Below, piece by piece: positions 19,479 through 27,681 of a stretch of 64,000 nucleotides of DNA. The stretch's first letter is position 1. Each line of letters starts with the position of its first letter. The notes beneath the pieces were generated by a model. The model saw nothing but the letters and a program-made list of their open reading frames with translations, searched no databases and had not been told where the DNA came from. The position numbers and the translations under genes were made by a program. The stretch comes from JACMQX01 sp040385105. GTDB taxonomy: Bacteria; Pseudomonadota; Gammaproteobacteria; Burkholderiales; Burkholderiaceae_C. The DNA lies in the NCBI GenBank assembly GCA_040385105.1, contig JAZKHY010000043.1, positions 1 to 64,000 on the forward strand. The letters run 5' to 3'.

Positions 19479-19922
19479 ATGACCCCCGCGCAAATCGACC
19501 TCGTCCAGAAAACCTTTGCCGATGTGAAGCCCATCGCTTCCACCGCCGCCGAGCTGTTCTACAACCGCCTGTTCACGCTGGAGCCCTCGCTGCGCTCCAT
19601 GTTCAAGAGCGACATCCGCCAGCAGGGCCAGATGCTCATGAGCATGATTGGCGCGGCCGTCGGCGGCCTGAAGAACCTGGACGCTCTGGTGCCGGTGGTC
19701 CGCGCGCTCGGCTCGCGCCACGCCAGCTACGGCGTGAAGGAAGAGCACTACGCCATCGTCGGCGGCGCGCTGCTGTGGACTCTGGAGCAAGGCCTCGGCC
19801 CGAAGTTCACGCCCGACGTGCGCGATGCCTGGGCCGCCGCTTACGGCCTGCTGGCTGATGTGATGATGCTGGGGGCGGCTGAAGGCCAGGCCGAAGCGCC
19901 GATGGATATTGCTGCCGCCTGA
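19479..19922 (+). CDS. Single-domain bacterial globin
   Basis: A 147-residue globin of the flavohemoglobin/Vitreoscilla hemoglobin type, lacking the reductase domain. The proximal heme histidine is in GSRHASYGV, followed by the family pattern EEHYAIVGGALLWTLE. Such globins bind oxygen or nitric oxide. A strong ribosome binding site (AGGAG) precedes the ATG. It follows the hydrolase gene in the same direction after 61 bp. The last dozen residues are Ala-rich and probably disordered. Confidence 0.92.
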   Translation: MTPAQIDLVQKTFADVKPIASTAAELFYNRLFTLEPSLRSMFKSDIRQQGQMLMSMIGAAVGGLKNLDALVPVVRALGSRHASYGVKEEHYAIVGGALLWTLEQGLGPKFTPDVRDAWAAAYGLLADVMMLGAAEGQAEAPMDIAAA

Positions 19923-19954
19923 AGTTCGCAGGAGAGCAGGCGATGGCTCGTCCG

Positions 19955-19978
19955 ATCACTGTAAAAACCTACAGTGAT
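19955..19978. promoter_or_regulatory. LexA-box-like perfect inverted repeat
   Basis: ATCACTGTA and TACAGTGAT flank six bases. The core fits CTGT-N8-ACAG, the LexA/SOS box pattern. It lies 33 bp after the globin stop and about 265 bp before the Fic gene. There is no T run, so it is not a good terminator. Function is uncertain. The 321-bp gap around it (19923-20243) otherwise holds only the Fic promoter and its repeats. Confidence 0.4.
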
Positions 19979-20119
19979 ATGCGGGGCGCTCAATACCCCC
20001 ACCTGATTTTGGTGTGATTCATTGGCTTCACCGCTTAGATTTTCTCCTGCCTCTGCATCCAGGAAACGTGATTTCGTGTTCTTAAAAATCCATTTTGACG
20101 ACATGTTACCCTCGTCATG

Positions 20120-20225
20120 TCGTCGCCGGCGACATTTACTCTGAACGTGTCGCCATTTCGTCAAAATTAGTACACGTCTCCTTGACGCGTCGTCGGCAGC
20201 GACATAAGCTCAAGACCTGTCGCCA
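20120..20225 (+). repeat. Two 36-bp direct repeats around the Fic promoter
   Basis: Two copies of a 36-bp unit, 20120-20155 and 20190-20225, spaced exactly 70 bp apart, match at 27 of 36 positions. Each begins near TCGTCG and ends in TGTCGCCA; the first contains the perfect palindrome GTCGCCGGCGAC. The second copy lies over a likely promoter: TTGACG at 20182-20187, 17 bp, TAAGCT at 20205-20210. This fits operators for a regulator of the Fic gene. Confidence 0.6.
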
Positions 20226-20243
20226 AAACAGGTTTTTTGCATC

Positions 20244-21365
20244 ATGACCGACGTCGCCCCCGCAGCCTGGGACCCCAAGCTGCCCTATAACCTCCTGCCC
20301 TCGCTGCCCCCAGCGCACGAGCTGGAAAGCCGGGCCGTGCTCAAGGCCTGCATAGAGGCCCGCGCCGCGCTGGCCGAGCTCAAGCAGGCGGCCGAACTCA
20401 TCCCCAACCAGGCGATGTTGATCAACACCATCCCGCTGCTGGAGGCCAAAGACAGCTCGGAGATCGAGAACATCGTCACAACGACCGACCAGCTGTTCCA
20501 GTTCTCGCAGGGGCAAGACAACGCCGACCCCGCTACCAAGGAAGCGCTGCGCTATCGCACCGCGCTGCACCAGGGCTTCCAGTCGCTCAAAGCAAAACCT
20601 CTGTGCACAGCCACCGCCGTGGACATCTGCCGCACCCTGAAGGGGGTGGACCTGGACATTCGCCGCACCCCGGGCACCCAGCTGGCCAACGACCGGACGG
20701 GTGAGGTGGTCTACACGCCACCAGAGGGCGAAGCCAAGCTACGCAGCATGCTCGCCAACTGGGAGAGCTTTTTGCACAACCAGACCGAGCTGGACCCACT
20801 GATCCGCATGGCCGTGGGCCACTACCAGTTTGAAGCCATCCACCCGTTCATCGACGGCAATGGCCGCACCGGCCGCGTGCTCAACATCCTGTACCTCATA
20901 CAGGAAGATCTGTTGAACCTGCCCATCCTGTACCTGAGCCGCCATGTGATTGCGCACAAGGCCGACTACTACCGCCTGCTGCTCAGCGTCACGCGCGACC
21001 AGGCTTGGGAACCCTGGGTCCTCTTCATGCTGCAGGCCGTGGCGGACACATCCAAATGGACCACCGGCAAGATAGCCGCCATCCGCTCGCTGGCTGAACA
21101 CACCACAGAACATGTACGCACACGCCTGCCCAAGATCTACACCCGCGAGCTGGTAGACGTGATCTTTGAGCAGCCGTATTGCCGCATCAGCAACCTGGTG
21201 GACAAAGGTATCGCCCAACGACAGGCTGCTTCGCGCTACTTGCACGACCTGGCCGCTCTGGGTGTGCTGCGCGAAATGCCCCTGGGCAAAGAGAAGCTGT
21301 TCATCCACCCAAAGCTCATGCTGCTGCTGAGCCGCGACAGCAACCAGTTCGCGCTATATGCCTGA
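20244..21365 (+). CDS. Fic-domain protein (probable AMPylase) with internal inhibitory helix
   Basis: A 373-residue Fic protein. The active-site motif HPFIDGNGRTGR (His200) is complete and matches HPFx(D/E)GNGRxxR, so transfer of AMP to a protein hydroxyl is expected. The inhibitory motif (S/T)xxxE(G/N) is present as SSEIEN at residues 71-76, placing it in the class with an N-terminal inhibitory helix. It has an N-terminal Fic_N-like region and a C-terminal winged-helix-like part (RISNLVDKGIAQRQAASRYL). It stands alone, with an AT-richer upstream region and repeats, which suggests acquisition by transfer. The target is unknown. Confidence 0.93.
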   Translation: MTDVAPAAWDPKLPYNLLPSLPPAHELESRAVLKACIEARAALAELKQAAELIPNQAMLINTIPLLEAKDSSEIENIVTTTDQLFQFSQGQDNADPATKEALRYRTALHQGFQSLKAKPLCTATAVDICRTLKGVDLDIRRTPGTQLANDRTGEVVYTPPEGEAKLRSMLANWESFLHNQTELDPLIRMAVGHYQFEAIHPFIDGNGRTGRVLNILYLIQEDLLNLPILYLSRHVIAHKADYYRLLLSVTRDQAWEPWVLFMLQAVADTSKWTTGKIAAIRSLAEHTTEHVRTRLPKIYTRELVDVIFEQPYCRISNLVDKGIAQRQAASRYLHDLAALGVLREMPLGKEKLFIHPKLMLLLSRDSNQFALYA

Positions 21366-21595
21366 CCGGCAAGCCGGCTCCGCATCCAGGAACACGAACT
21401 CACGCAAGCGGCCACAAAAGCCCGCATCGTGAACTGCATCCCGAAGCCATAAACCTTCAGCCGCTTCTCCCGCAGCAGCGAAATAAAGGATGAATGGCTG
21501 GCGAAGCCAGACAGAAGGACATTCGCGGAGGCGGGTGCCCGTCGCCGCCAAGCTGCGGGGCAGAAACCCCGGCAGTTCAAAGCGACAATGGCCCC

Positions 21596-22426
21596 GTGAA
21601 AATCCAGCTCCTGTCCGACCTGCACCTGGAAGTGCATCCCCACCTGCAGATTGAACCCGCGCCCGGCGCCGACCTGCTGGTGCTGGCGGGCGACATCGGC
21701 TCCTACCAGCCCGGCTCGCTGCTGGCCGATGAGGACTTTGGCCTGGCGCGCTTTTCGCCGCTGCGCGGCTGGCCCGTGCCGGTGATGTTCCTGCCCGGCA
21801 ACCACGAGTACGACCAGCTCGACTTTGACGCCACCCATGTGCGGCTGCGCGAGACCTGCGAACGGCTGGGGATGACCTGGCTGGAGCGCGCGTCGGTGGT
21901 GTCCGGCGGCGTGCGTTTCATCGGCACCACGCTCTGGACCGATTTTGATGCGCTCAGCCAATGGCCGGACGACATCACCCGCAACCTCAAGATGCGCGAG
22001 AAAGCATTCCGCGCGGCCAACTTCTACCTGCGCAAATCGGGTGTCATGCGCAACGGCCAGCCGATGCTGGCTGAAGAGATGCGCGAGCAGGCGCTCGTCT
22101 GCCAGGCCTGGCTGCGCGAGGCGCTGGCCGTGCCCTTTGCCGGCACCACCGTGGTGGTGACGCACTTCGCGCCCAGCCTTGACAGCGCGGACCCGCGCTA
22201 TGGCCTGGTGCCCGGCACGGCGGGCTTCTGCAATGCGCTGGACGACTTGCTCGGCCAGGCGCAGTTCTGGCTGCACGGCCACCTCCATGCGCCCAGCGAC
22301 TACATGAAGAACGGCTGCCGGGTGGTGGCAAACCCGCTGGGCTATTCGCGCAAAGGGGAGCAGGATGGCTACAGGCCCGGCTTTTGCGTGGACATTCCAT
22401 CCGTTGCGATTGCAAGACACGGCTGA
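21596..22426 (+). CDS. Metallophosphoesterase
   Basis: A calcineurin-like phosphoesterase of 276 residues with the full set of metal ligands: SDLHLE, AGDIGS, GNHEY, VTHFAP and HGHLH. The start was set at the GTG giving VKIQLLSDLHLE, because the first motif must lie at the N-terminus; the upstream extension is not protein-like. It has no signal peptide, so it acts in the cytoplasm. It is followed by the large Mla/caspase operon after 93 bp, with no clear terminator between. Substrate unknown. Confidence 0.88.
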   Translation: MKIQLLSDLHLEVHPHLQIEPAPGADLLVLAGDIGSYQPGSLLADEDFGLARFSPLRGWPVPVMFLPGNHEYDQLDFDATHVRLRETCERLGMTWLERASVVSGGVRFIGTTLWTDFDALSQWPDDITRNLKMREKAFRAANFYLRKSGVMRNGQPMLAEEMREQALVCQAWLREALAVPFAGTTVVVTHFAPSLDSADPRYGLVPGTAGFCNALDDLLGQAQFWLHGHLHAPSDYMKNGCRVVANPLGYSRKGEQDGYRPGFCVDIPSVAIARHG

Positions 22427-22519
22427 GGCAAAGACACTGCCCCCCGTATCCGGGGTATTGATTAACAAGAACGACTGTGTACGCTTGGGAACCCTTATGC
22501 ACTGCCTGCGCCGCCTGCC

Positions 22520-23101
22520 ATGACCTTGTCCACGGCCTCGCCCACGCCTGCCGCGCCAGCCTTTCCGGGCCGCAGGCTGCACCTCGGGGCTGACGCCATC
22601 GTCCTCGACAGGGGCGGCGTCGCCGTTATCCGCTGGCCCGATGCGGCATCCCTCGCGTCCCAGGTGGCCGCGCTGTGCGACCTGGCCGAGCCCGTGGTGC
22701 GGGTGGCCGGCGGTGCCTTGATGGCCGACCTGTCGCTGCAAGACAACCTGATGCTTGAGCCCGCCCTGCGCGACGGCGTGCTGCCGGCGCACCTGCTGCC
22801 CGAAATCGACACGCTGCTGGCGCAGGCCGGCTGCCCGGTGGACTGGGAGCGCTGGGCCCTTGCCCTGCCCCAGGACGCCACGCCGCTGGAGCTGGCCCAG
22901 GTGCGCATTGGCCGCGCGCTCATGGCCGACCCGGACCTGCTGCTCGTGGACGACGCCGCATGGGACCACAGCCTGCTGCCCGCGGCGCAGCTTTCCCGGG
23001 CATTTGCTTCCCGATACCCCTGGCGCATGCTGGTGTGGGCGACGCATGATGCGGCCCGCGCAGACAGCCTGCGTGCCTGCCTGCAGGAGTTCACGTCTTG
23101 A
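22520..23101 (+). CDS. MlaF-like ABC ATPase without P-loop
   Basis: A 193-residue protein with the outline of an MCE-system ABC ATPase but missing its catalytic parts. Where the Walker A sequence belongs (about residues 39-46, after the strand GGVAVIR) it reads WPDAASLA, with no G-x-GKST. The signature LSGGQ is replaced by TPLEL before AQVRIGRALMADPD. Walker B survives as LLLVDDA with Asp in the place of the catalytic Glu, and the H-loop survives as WATHD. ATP hydrolysis is very unlikely. It is the first gene of the operon and overlaps the MCE gene by 4 bp. It may be a structural relic or half of a heterodimer. Confidence 0.72.
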   Translation: MTLSTASPTPAAPAFPGRRLHLGADAIVLDRGGVAVIRWPDAASLASQVAALCDLAEPVVRVAGGALMADLSLQDNLMLEPALRDGVLPAHLLPEIDTLLAQAGCPVDWERWALALPQDATPLELAQVRIGRALMADPDLLLVDDAAWDHSLLPAAQLSRAFASRYPWRMLVWATHDAARADSLRACLQEFTS

Positions 23102-24153
23102 TCCCATCCCCCACACCTGCGGCCACCGCACCGGCCACCGGCGGCGCTGCAGCCGCCGACGAACCCCTGGTCGCCCGAACGCGCAGGAACCCCGGCCACA
23201 CCTGGCTGGCGCTGGCTATCGTTGCCGCCGTGTTGCTCACGCTGACTTCGGCCTGGCGCCAGGGCTGGTTCACGCCGACCTCGCATGTGTTCATCGAGCT
23301 GGGCGGCGCCGGCGGCGTGCAGGTGGGCACGCCCGTACGGCTGAAGGGCTTCAAGATCGGCGAGGTGGACGAGATCAGCCTGGAGAAAAACCTGAGCGTG
23401 CGGGTTCGGCTGCGCATCGAGACCGGCAAGATGGAGTTGCTTGGCGCCAACGCCAGTGCCAAATTCGGCCGCGACAGCCCGATTGCCGGCAAATTCATCG
23501 AGCTGCAGCCCGGCGACCGCGACGGCCCGCGCCTGGCCGCCGGCCAGAGCCTGAAGGTGGATGCGGGCAGCGACATCGAAGACGTGATGGCCACCGTCAA
23601 GGTCGCGGTCGAGAAGCTCTCCACCGCGCTGGCCAAGATCGACCCCATCCTGGACGACACCCGCAAGCTCACCGGCGAGGCCGTGGCCATGCGCGAGACC
23701 ATCCGCACCACGCTGACGGCGACACTCGCCAACATCCAGGCCATGTCGGCGCAGTTCAGGCAGACCAGCGAGAACGCCCGCACGCTCGTCGGCAATATCG
23801 ACGGCGACCGGGCCAAAGTTGTCGGCGACGTGCGCGGTGTGCTCAGGCAGACCGATGCCGCCGCCGCCAGCGCCGGCAAGGCGCTCAAGGCGCTGGAGAC
23901 CGACCTGCCGGCCGCGCTGGACAAGACCAAGGCCCTGCTGGACAACGCCCGGGATGCCAGTGCCGACGTCAAGCAGATCCTGCGCGAGGCGCGCAACGAT
24001 GTGCCGGCCATCGTGCGGTCGGGCCGCTCGGCCGCGCAGGATGCGGCGGACATCACGACCGGCCTGAAGAACACCTGGCCGCTGTCGGGCGCGGTGAAGC
24101 CACCGGATGCCGGGCCGCTGCCGCTGGACGGCTTTGAGGGGCCCAGGCCATGA
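23098..24153 (+). CDS. MlaD-like MCE-domain protein
   Basis: A 351-residue inner-membrane protein facing the periplasm: one N-terminal transmembrane helix (WLALAIVAAVLLTLTSAW), then one MCE domain (GGVQVGTPVRLKGFKIGEVD...), then a long helical C-terminal region with heptad character (residues 165-310). MCE proteins form hexameric tunnels that carry phospholipids across the periplasm. It starts with TTG overlapping the previous stop codon and has AGGAG eight bases upstream, so its translation is coupled to the ATPase-like gene. Confidence 0.88.
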   Translation: MIPSPTPAATAPATGGAAAADEPLVARTRRNPGHTWLALAIVAAVLLTLTSAWRQGWFTPTSHVFIELGGAGGVQVGTPVRLKGFKIGEVDEISLEKNLSVRVRLRIETGKMELLGANASAKFGRDSPIAGKFIELQPGDRDGPRLAAGQSLKVDAGSDIEDVMATVKVAVEKLSTALAKIDPILDDTRKLTGEAVAMRETIRTTLTATLANIQAMSAQFRQTSENARTLVGNIDGDRAKVVGDVRGVLRQTDAAAASAGKALKALETDLPAALDKTKALLDNARDASADVKQILREARNDVPAIVRSGRSAAQDAADITTGLKNTWPLSGAVKPPDAGPLPLDGFEGPRP

Positions 24154-25013
24154 GCTTGCGCCGTCCACTGGCCCGCGGTGTGGCGCTTGGCGCCGCTGCC
24201 CTGCTGCTGTGCGCCTGCGCGCAGCGCCCCGTCACACCTGCCGCCGTTTCGCAGGCGCAGGCGAGCAGCCAGCGCGGCGCACAGGCCTTTGCGCGCGGCG
24301 ACCTGGTGAATGCGCAGCGCGAATACGGCACGGCGCTGCATGTGTATGAATCGCTCAGCGATGCACCGGGCCGCGCCGCCACGCTGCTGAGCCTGGCGCG
24401 CATCGCCGCGCAGTCGGGCCGCCCGGCCGATGCGCAGGCGGCGCTGGACCAGGTGCTGGCCGACCAGGCCCTGCTGGACGCACCCACCCGCATCACCGCC
24501 CATGGCCGGGCCGCAGCGCTGCACCTGTCGCAAGGCGACCCGCAGAAAGCCGACGCACAGCTGGCGCTGGCCGGCGGCCTCTGCGCCGCCGCTTGTGCCG
24601 ATGCGGGTGCGCTGGCCGTGCTGCGGGCACGCTCGGCACTGGCGCGGCAGCAGCCTGCCGAAGCACTCAGGCATGCCGGCGACGCGCTGGCCCTGCCGGC
24701 ACTCGCGCCGGCAGCGCCGCCCACCCTCAGGCCCCAGGCCAGCGCCGAGCGCGCCAATGCCTTGCGGGTGCAGGCCCAGGCGCATGCGGCGCTCGGTGCG
24801 CATGCCGCAGCGCAGGCTGCCGCGTCGGCTGCGCTGGAGCTGGACCGCGCGCTCGGCCTGCCCGACCGCGTGCTGCTGGACCTGCAGCTGCTGGCCCAGG
24901 CCTACAAGGCCCAGGGTGCAACGGCACAGGCGCAGCAGTACCAGCTGCTGGCCGACCGTGCGCAGGCGGCAGGCAAGGCGCTGCGCGGCGTGGCGGCGGA
25001 CGCAGCGCAGTAA
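24150..25013 (+). CDS. TPR-like lipoprotein
   Basis: A 287-residue probable lipoprotein: the signal peptide ends in LLLCAC (lipobox with Cys), followed by an all-helical, Ala-rich region that looks like four to six tetratricopeptide repeats (for example SQRGAQAFARGDLVNAQREY and ALGAHAAAQAAASAALELD). It takes the position where other MCE operons have an auxiliary lipoprotein, but no PqiC/MlaA similarity is visible. The start overlaps the MCE gene by 4 bp. It is probably a scaffold in the outer or inner membrane. Confidence 0.78.
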   Translation: MSLRRPLARGVALGAAALLLCACAQRPVTPAAVSQAQASSQRGAQAFARGDLVNAQREYGTALHVYESLSDAPGRAATLLSLARIAAQSGRPADAQAALDQVLADQALLDAPTRITAHGRAAALHLSQGDPQKADAQLALAGGLCAAACADAGALAVLRARSALARQQPAEALRHAGDALALPALAPAAPPTLRPQASAERANALRVQAQAHAALGAHAAAQAAASAALELDRALGLPDRVLLDLQLLAQAYKAQGATAQAQQYQLLADRAQAAGKALRGVAADAAQ

Positions 25014-25024
25014 GGGGCCGCAGC

Positions 25025-26827
25025 ATGCAGTGGATCCAGGCCCGCTTCAAGCAGTTCAAGCTCTGGCTGATCGCCGGCGGGCCGAAGGTCGGCGCGCTCG
25101 GCTACCTTTCCATCCTGGCGGTGGCGCTGGTGCTGCAGAGCTGGCCGGGCTTCCAGTACGCCGAATGGAAGCTCTATGACCAGAGCCTGAAGCTGCTGCG
25201 CAAGATCACGCACCAGCCTGTCTCCAACGACGTCATCATCATCGCGGCCGACGAGGCCAGCTTCCGCGCCTTTGACGAACCTTTCGCGCTCTGGCACAAG
25301 CGCCTGGGCGCGCTGGTGGACGCCATGGTGGTGGCCCAGCCGGCCGTGGCGGGCATGGACATCGTGCTGCCGGCCAAGTCGTTCGACACCGTGGTGCCCG
25401 GCATTGACCGCGAGCTCATGATTCCGCTGCTGAAGGCGCGCGGCAAGCTCAACCTGGTGGTGGCGCAGACGCTGGACGACGACCTGCGGCCGCGCCCGAT
25501 CTTCCCCGGCTTCGTCGCGCTGATCGGCGCGCAGAACCTGGCCTCGGGCCTGGTCTGCTTTGACGAGGATTCGGTGGTGCGGCGGGTCATGTTTGCGGGA
25601 TGCAGCGCGGCGCCGGGCAGCGGTGAGAACCCCGGGCTGGCACAGCGCATGGGCGCAGCGCTGAAGGCTCCCGCGCGTGGCGCCGGGCTGATCGACTTCC
25701 GCACCGGCGACCCGTTCCCGGTGGTCTCGATGGCACAGGTGCTGGCCTGGCATGCCGAGGGCAATGCGCAGAAGCTGCGCGAGACCTTCGGCGGCAAGCC
25801 GGTGCTGGTGGGCGTGGTGCTGCCGCTGGAAGACCGGCTGCGGGTGCCGGTGGCGCTGTATTCAGCCGAGCCGGACAACACCCGCATCCCGGGCGTGATG
25901 CTGCATGCGCAGATTTTGCGGTCCATCCTGAACAACGGTTACATCCAGACGGTGCCGCGCTGGTTTGTCTCGGCGCTCACCGCGCTGGTCTGCCTGTGCT
26001 GGTTCGGCTACGGCTTCAAAAAGAACCTCGTGTACTGGACGCTCTTTCTCATGCTGCCGGCCTTCGGCCTGTATGCGCTGTGGCTGGGCTTTGCGCTGTC
26101 ACCCGCCGCGCTGCTGGTGTCGGCCAAGCTGGCCTATGTGGCGCGCCAGGGGCTGGAGGCGATGCGCCTGTCACACCAGCGCGCACGGCTCACGCAGGCT
26201 TTTGCCGGCCATGTGAACCCGCGCCTGCTGCAGCGGGTGCTGGCCTCGGACCTCAACAACGGCGTGGGCGAACTCGCGCCGCAGCGCCAGCAGGCCACGG
26301 TGATGTGGGTGCAGATTCCAGAGCACAACCCGGTGCTCACCAGCGACACGCCCGACACCGCGCTGCGCTCGCTGTCGCGCTACTTCGACGCCGTGCAGCA
26401 GGCGGTGCAGCGCGCCGGCGGCATGGTGGACCGCTTCCAGGGCACCGGCGTGCTGGCCTACTTCGGCGCGCCGCTGCCGCTGCGCAATCCGGCGCGCGCG
26501 GCGCTGGAGGCGGCGCTGGCCATCACCCGCTCGCATGCGTCCTGGGGCACAGCCGTGTCGTCGCCGGGCAGCGCGTTGCCGCAGCTGGCCATCGGCATTG
26601 CCACCGGCGCAGTGGTCACGGGCCAGGCGCCGATGAAAAAGTCCAGCCCCTTTGTGGTGGTCGGCGAGCCGGTGGACCAGGCTGTGCAGCTGGCCGCCCG
26701 CGCGGCCGCCGCTGACGGTCCGGCGCAGGTGCTGGTGTCGGAGAAAACTGCCGCCGCCGTCGGCGACGCCGGCCTGCAGCGCCTGGCACAGGACGGCGCG
26801 CCAACCTATTCATTGACTGTGAGGTAA
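25025..26827 (+). CDS. CHASE2 sensor with degenerate class III cyclase domain
   Basis: A 600-residue membrane protein. After an N-terminal transmembrane helix comes a periplasmic CHASE2 domain (about residues 45-310; DVIIIAADEASFRAF, ALVDAMVVAQPAVAGMDIVL), then two or three transmembrane helices (about 315-375), then a cyclase homology domain (about 400-590). The cyclase part has lost its catalytic residues: the first metal Asp is Gln430 (MWVQIPEHN), the second is Thr474 (DRFQGTGVLAYFG), and the transition-state Asn and Arg are Asp551 and Gln555 (GEPVDQAVQ). It should not make cAMP and may act as a signal receiver. It lies inside the Mla/caspase operon. Confidence 0.87.
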   Translation: MQWIQARFKQFKLWLIAGGPKVGALGYLSILAVALVLQSWPGFQYAEWKLYDQSLKLLRKITHQPVSNDVIIIAADEASFRAFDEPFALWHKRLGALVDAMVVAQPAVAGMDIVLPAKSFDTVVPGIDRELMIPLLKARGKLNLVVAQTLDDDLRPRPIFPGFVALIGAQNLASGLVCFDEDSVVRRVMFAGCSAAPGSGENPGLAQRMGAALKAPARGAGLIDFRTGDPFPVVSMAQVLAWHAEGNAQKLRETFGGKPVLVGVVLPLEDRLRVPVALYSAEPDNTRIPGVMLHAQILRSILNNGYIQTVPRWFVSALTALVCLCWFGYGFKKNLVYWTLFLMLPAFGLYALWLGFALSPAALLVSAKLAYVARQGLEAMRLSHQRARLTQAFAGHVNPRLLQRVLASDLNNGVGELAPQRQQATVMWVQIPEHNPVLTSDTPDTALRSLSRYFDAVQQAVQRAGGMVDRFQGTGVLAYFGAPLPLRNPARAALEAALAITRSHASWGTAVSSPGSALPQLAIGIATGAVVTGQAPMKKSSPFVVVGEPVDQAVQLAARAAAADGPAQVLVSEKTAAAVGDAGLQRLAQDGAPTYSLTVR

Positions 26828-26832
26828 GCCCC

Positions 26833-27681
26833 ATGACCCGTTGCATGAAACTGTTTGCGCTGCTGGCCGCCGCATGGCTGTGCCTGGCGGGTGGCACGGC
26901 GCACGCGCAGGGCGTGGCCATGGCGCTGGACCGCACGGGCGAGGTCGAGGTGTCGGCAGGCGGCAAGACCGGCAGGCTCAATGTGCTGGACTACCTGCCG
27001 CCCGACGCCGAAGTGCGGCTGGCCGCCGGCGCAAGCGCCACGCTGGTGTACCTGGCTACGTCGCAGGAGTGGCAGTTTGCCGGCCCCGGCCGCTACCGGC
27101 TGCAGGGCGGCCAGCCGGCCGTGCTGCAGGGCGCGGCACCCAAAGCGCGCGGCGTGCCCGCGCCCTCGGCGCAGGCATTGGCCAGGATGGAGCCGGCCCA
27201 GCGCGAACGCATGGCGCTCGGCGCTGTGGTGATGCGCGCTGCCGGCCCGCTGCGCATCGTGAGCCCCGCCAACGCCGACGTGCTGTCGGTGCGGCCCACG
27301 CTGCTGTGGCTGGCAGCCGAGAGGCAGCCGGTGCGCATCAGCGTGTTTGGCGAAGATTCGAAGACCGTGCCGGTGGCCCAGACCGTCACCACCGCCATGC
27401 AGTGGAGCATGCCGGCGGACCTGCCGCCGGGCGACTACCTGTGGCGTGCGGAAATCGTGTCCGACACGCCGTCGCCCGCGCGAACCGGCAAGTTCACCGT
27501 GATTCCCCTCACCGACGCGCGGCGCGCGCGCATCGGTGCCGCGCCCGACGGCTTCCCGCAGCGCGTGGCCCATGCGGTCATGCTCGAAAGCGAAGACCTG
27601 CCGCATGACGCATTGCTGGTGTGGCGCGCACTGGCCGCCGAACGCCCGGACGAGGAGTCACTCAAGCAATGGGCACGGTGA
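26833..27681 (+). CDS. FecR-domain periplasmic protein
   Basis: A 282-residue protein with a Sec signal peptide (...LCLAGGTAHAQG). It has a FecR-like beta domain near the N-terminus (DRTGEVEVSAGGKTGRLNVLDYLP, ATLVYLATSQEWQFAGPGRY) and a second beta-sandwich-like part (about 140-225; TLLWLAAERQPVRISVF). FecR-domain proteins often pair with CHASE2 cyclases; here they are adjacent with 5 bp between. It is probably the periplasmic partner or ligand of CHASE2. Its last 13 bases overlap the permease gene. Confidence 0.82.
   Translation: MTRCMKLFALLAAAWLCLAGGTAHAQGVAMALDRTGEVEVSAGGKTGRLNVLDYLPPDAEVRLAAGASATLVYLATSQEWQFAGPGRYRLQGGQPAVLQGAAPKARGVPAPSAQALARMEPAQRERMALGAVVMRAAGPLRIVSPANADVLSVRPTLLWLAAERQPVRISVFGEDSKTVPVAQTVTTAMQWSMPADLPPGDYLWRAEIVSDTPSPARTGKFTVIPLTDARRARIGAAPDGFPQRVAHAVMLESEDLPHDALLVWRALAAERPDEESLKQWAR

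Noticed and set aside
20054..21394. Short direct repeat GCATCCAGGAA on both sides of the Fic gene (20054 and 21384) as a possible insertion footprint
   Set aside because: Only 11 bp, flanking sequence does not match, and no integrase or transposase is present; chance cannot be excluded.
21354..21551. Minus-strand ORF of 65 residues downstream of the Fic gene
   Set aside because: No ribosome binding site, no recognisable domain and overlap with the end of the Fic gene; treated as a shadow.
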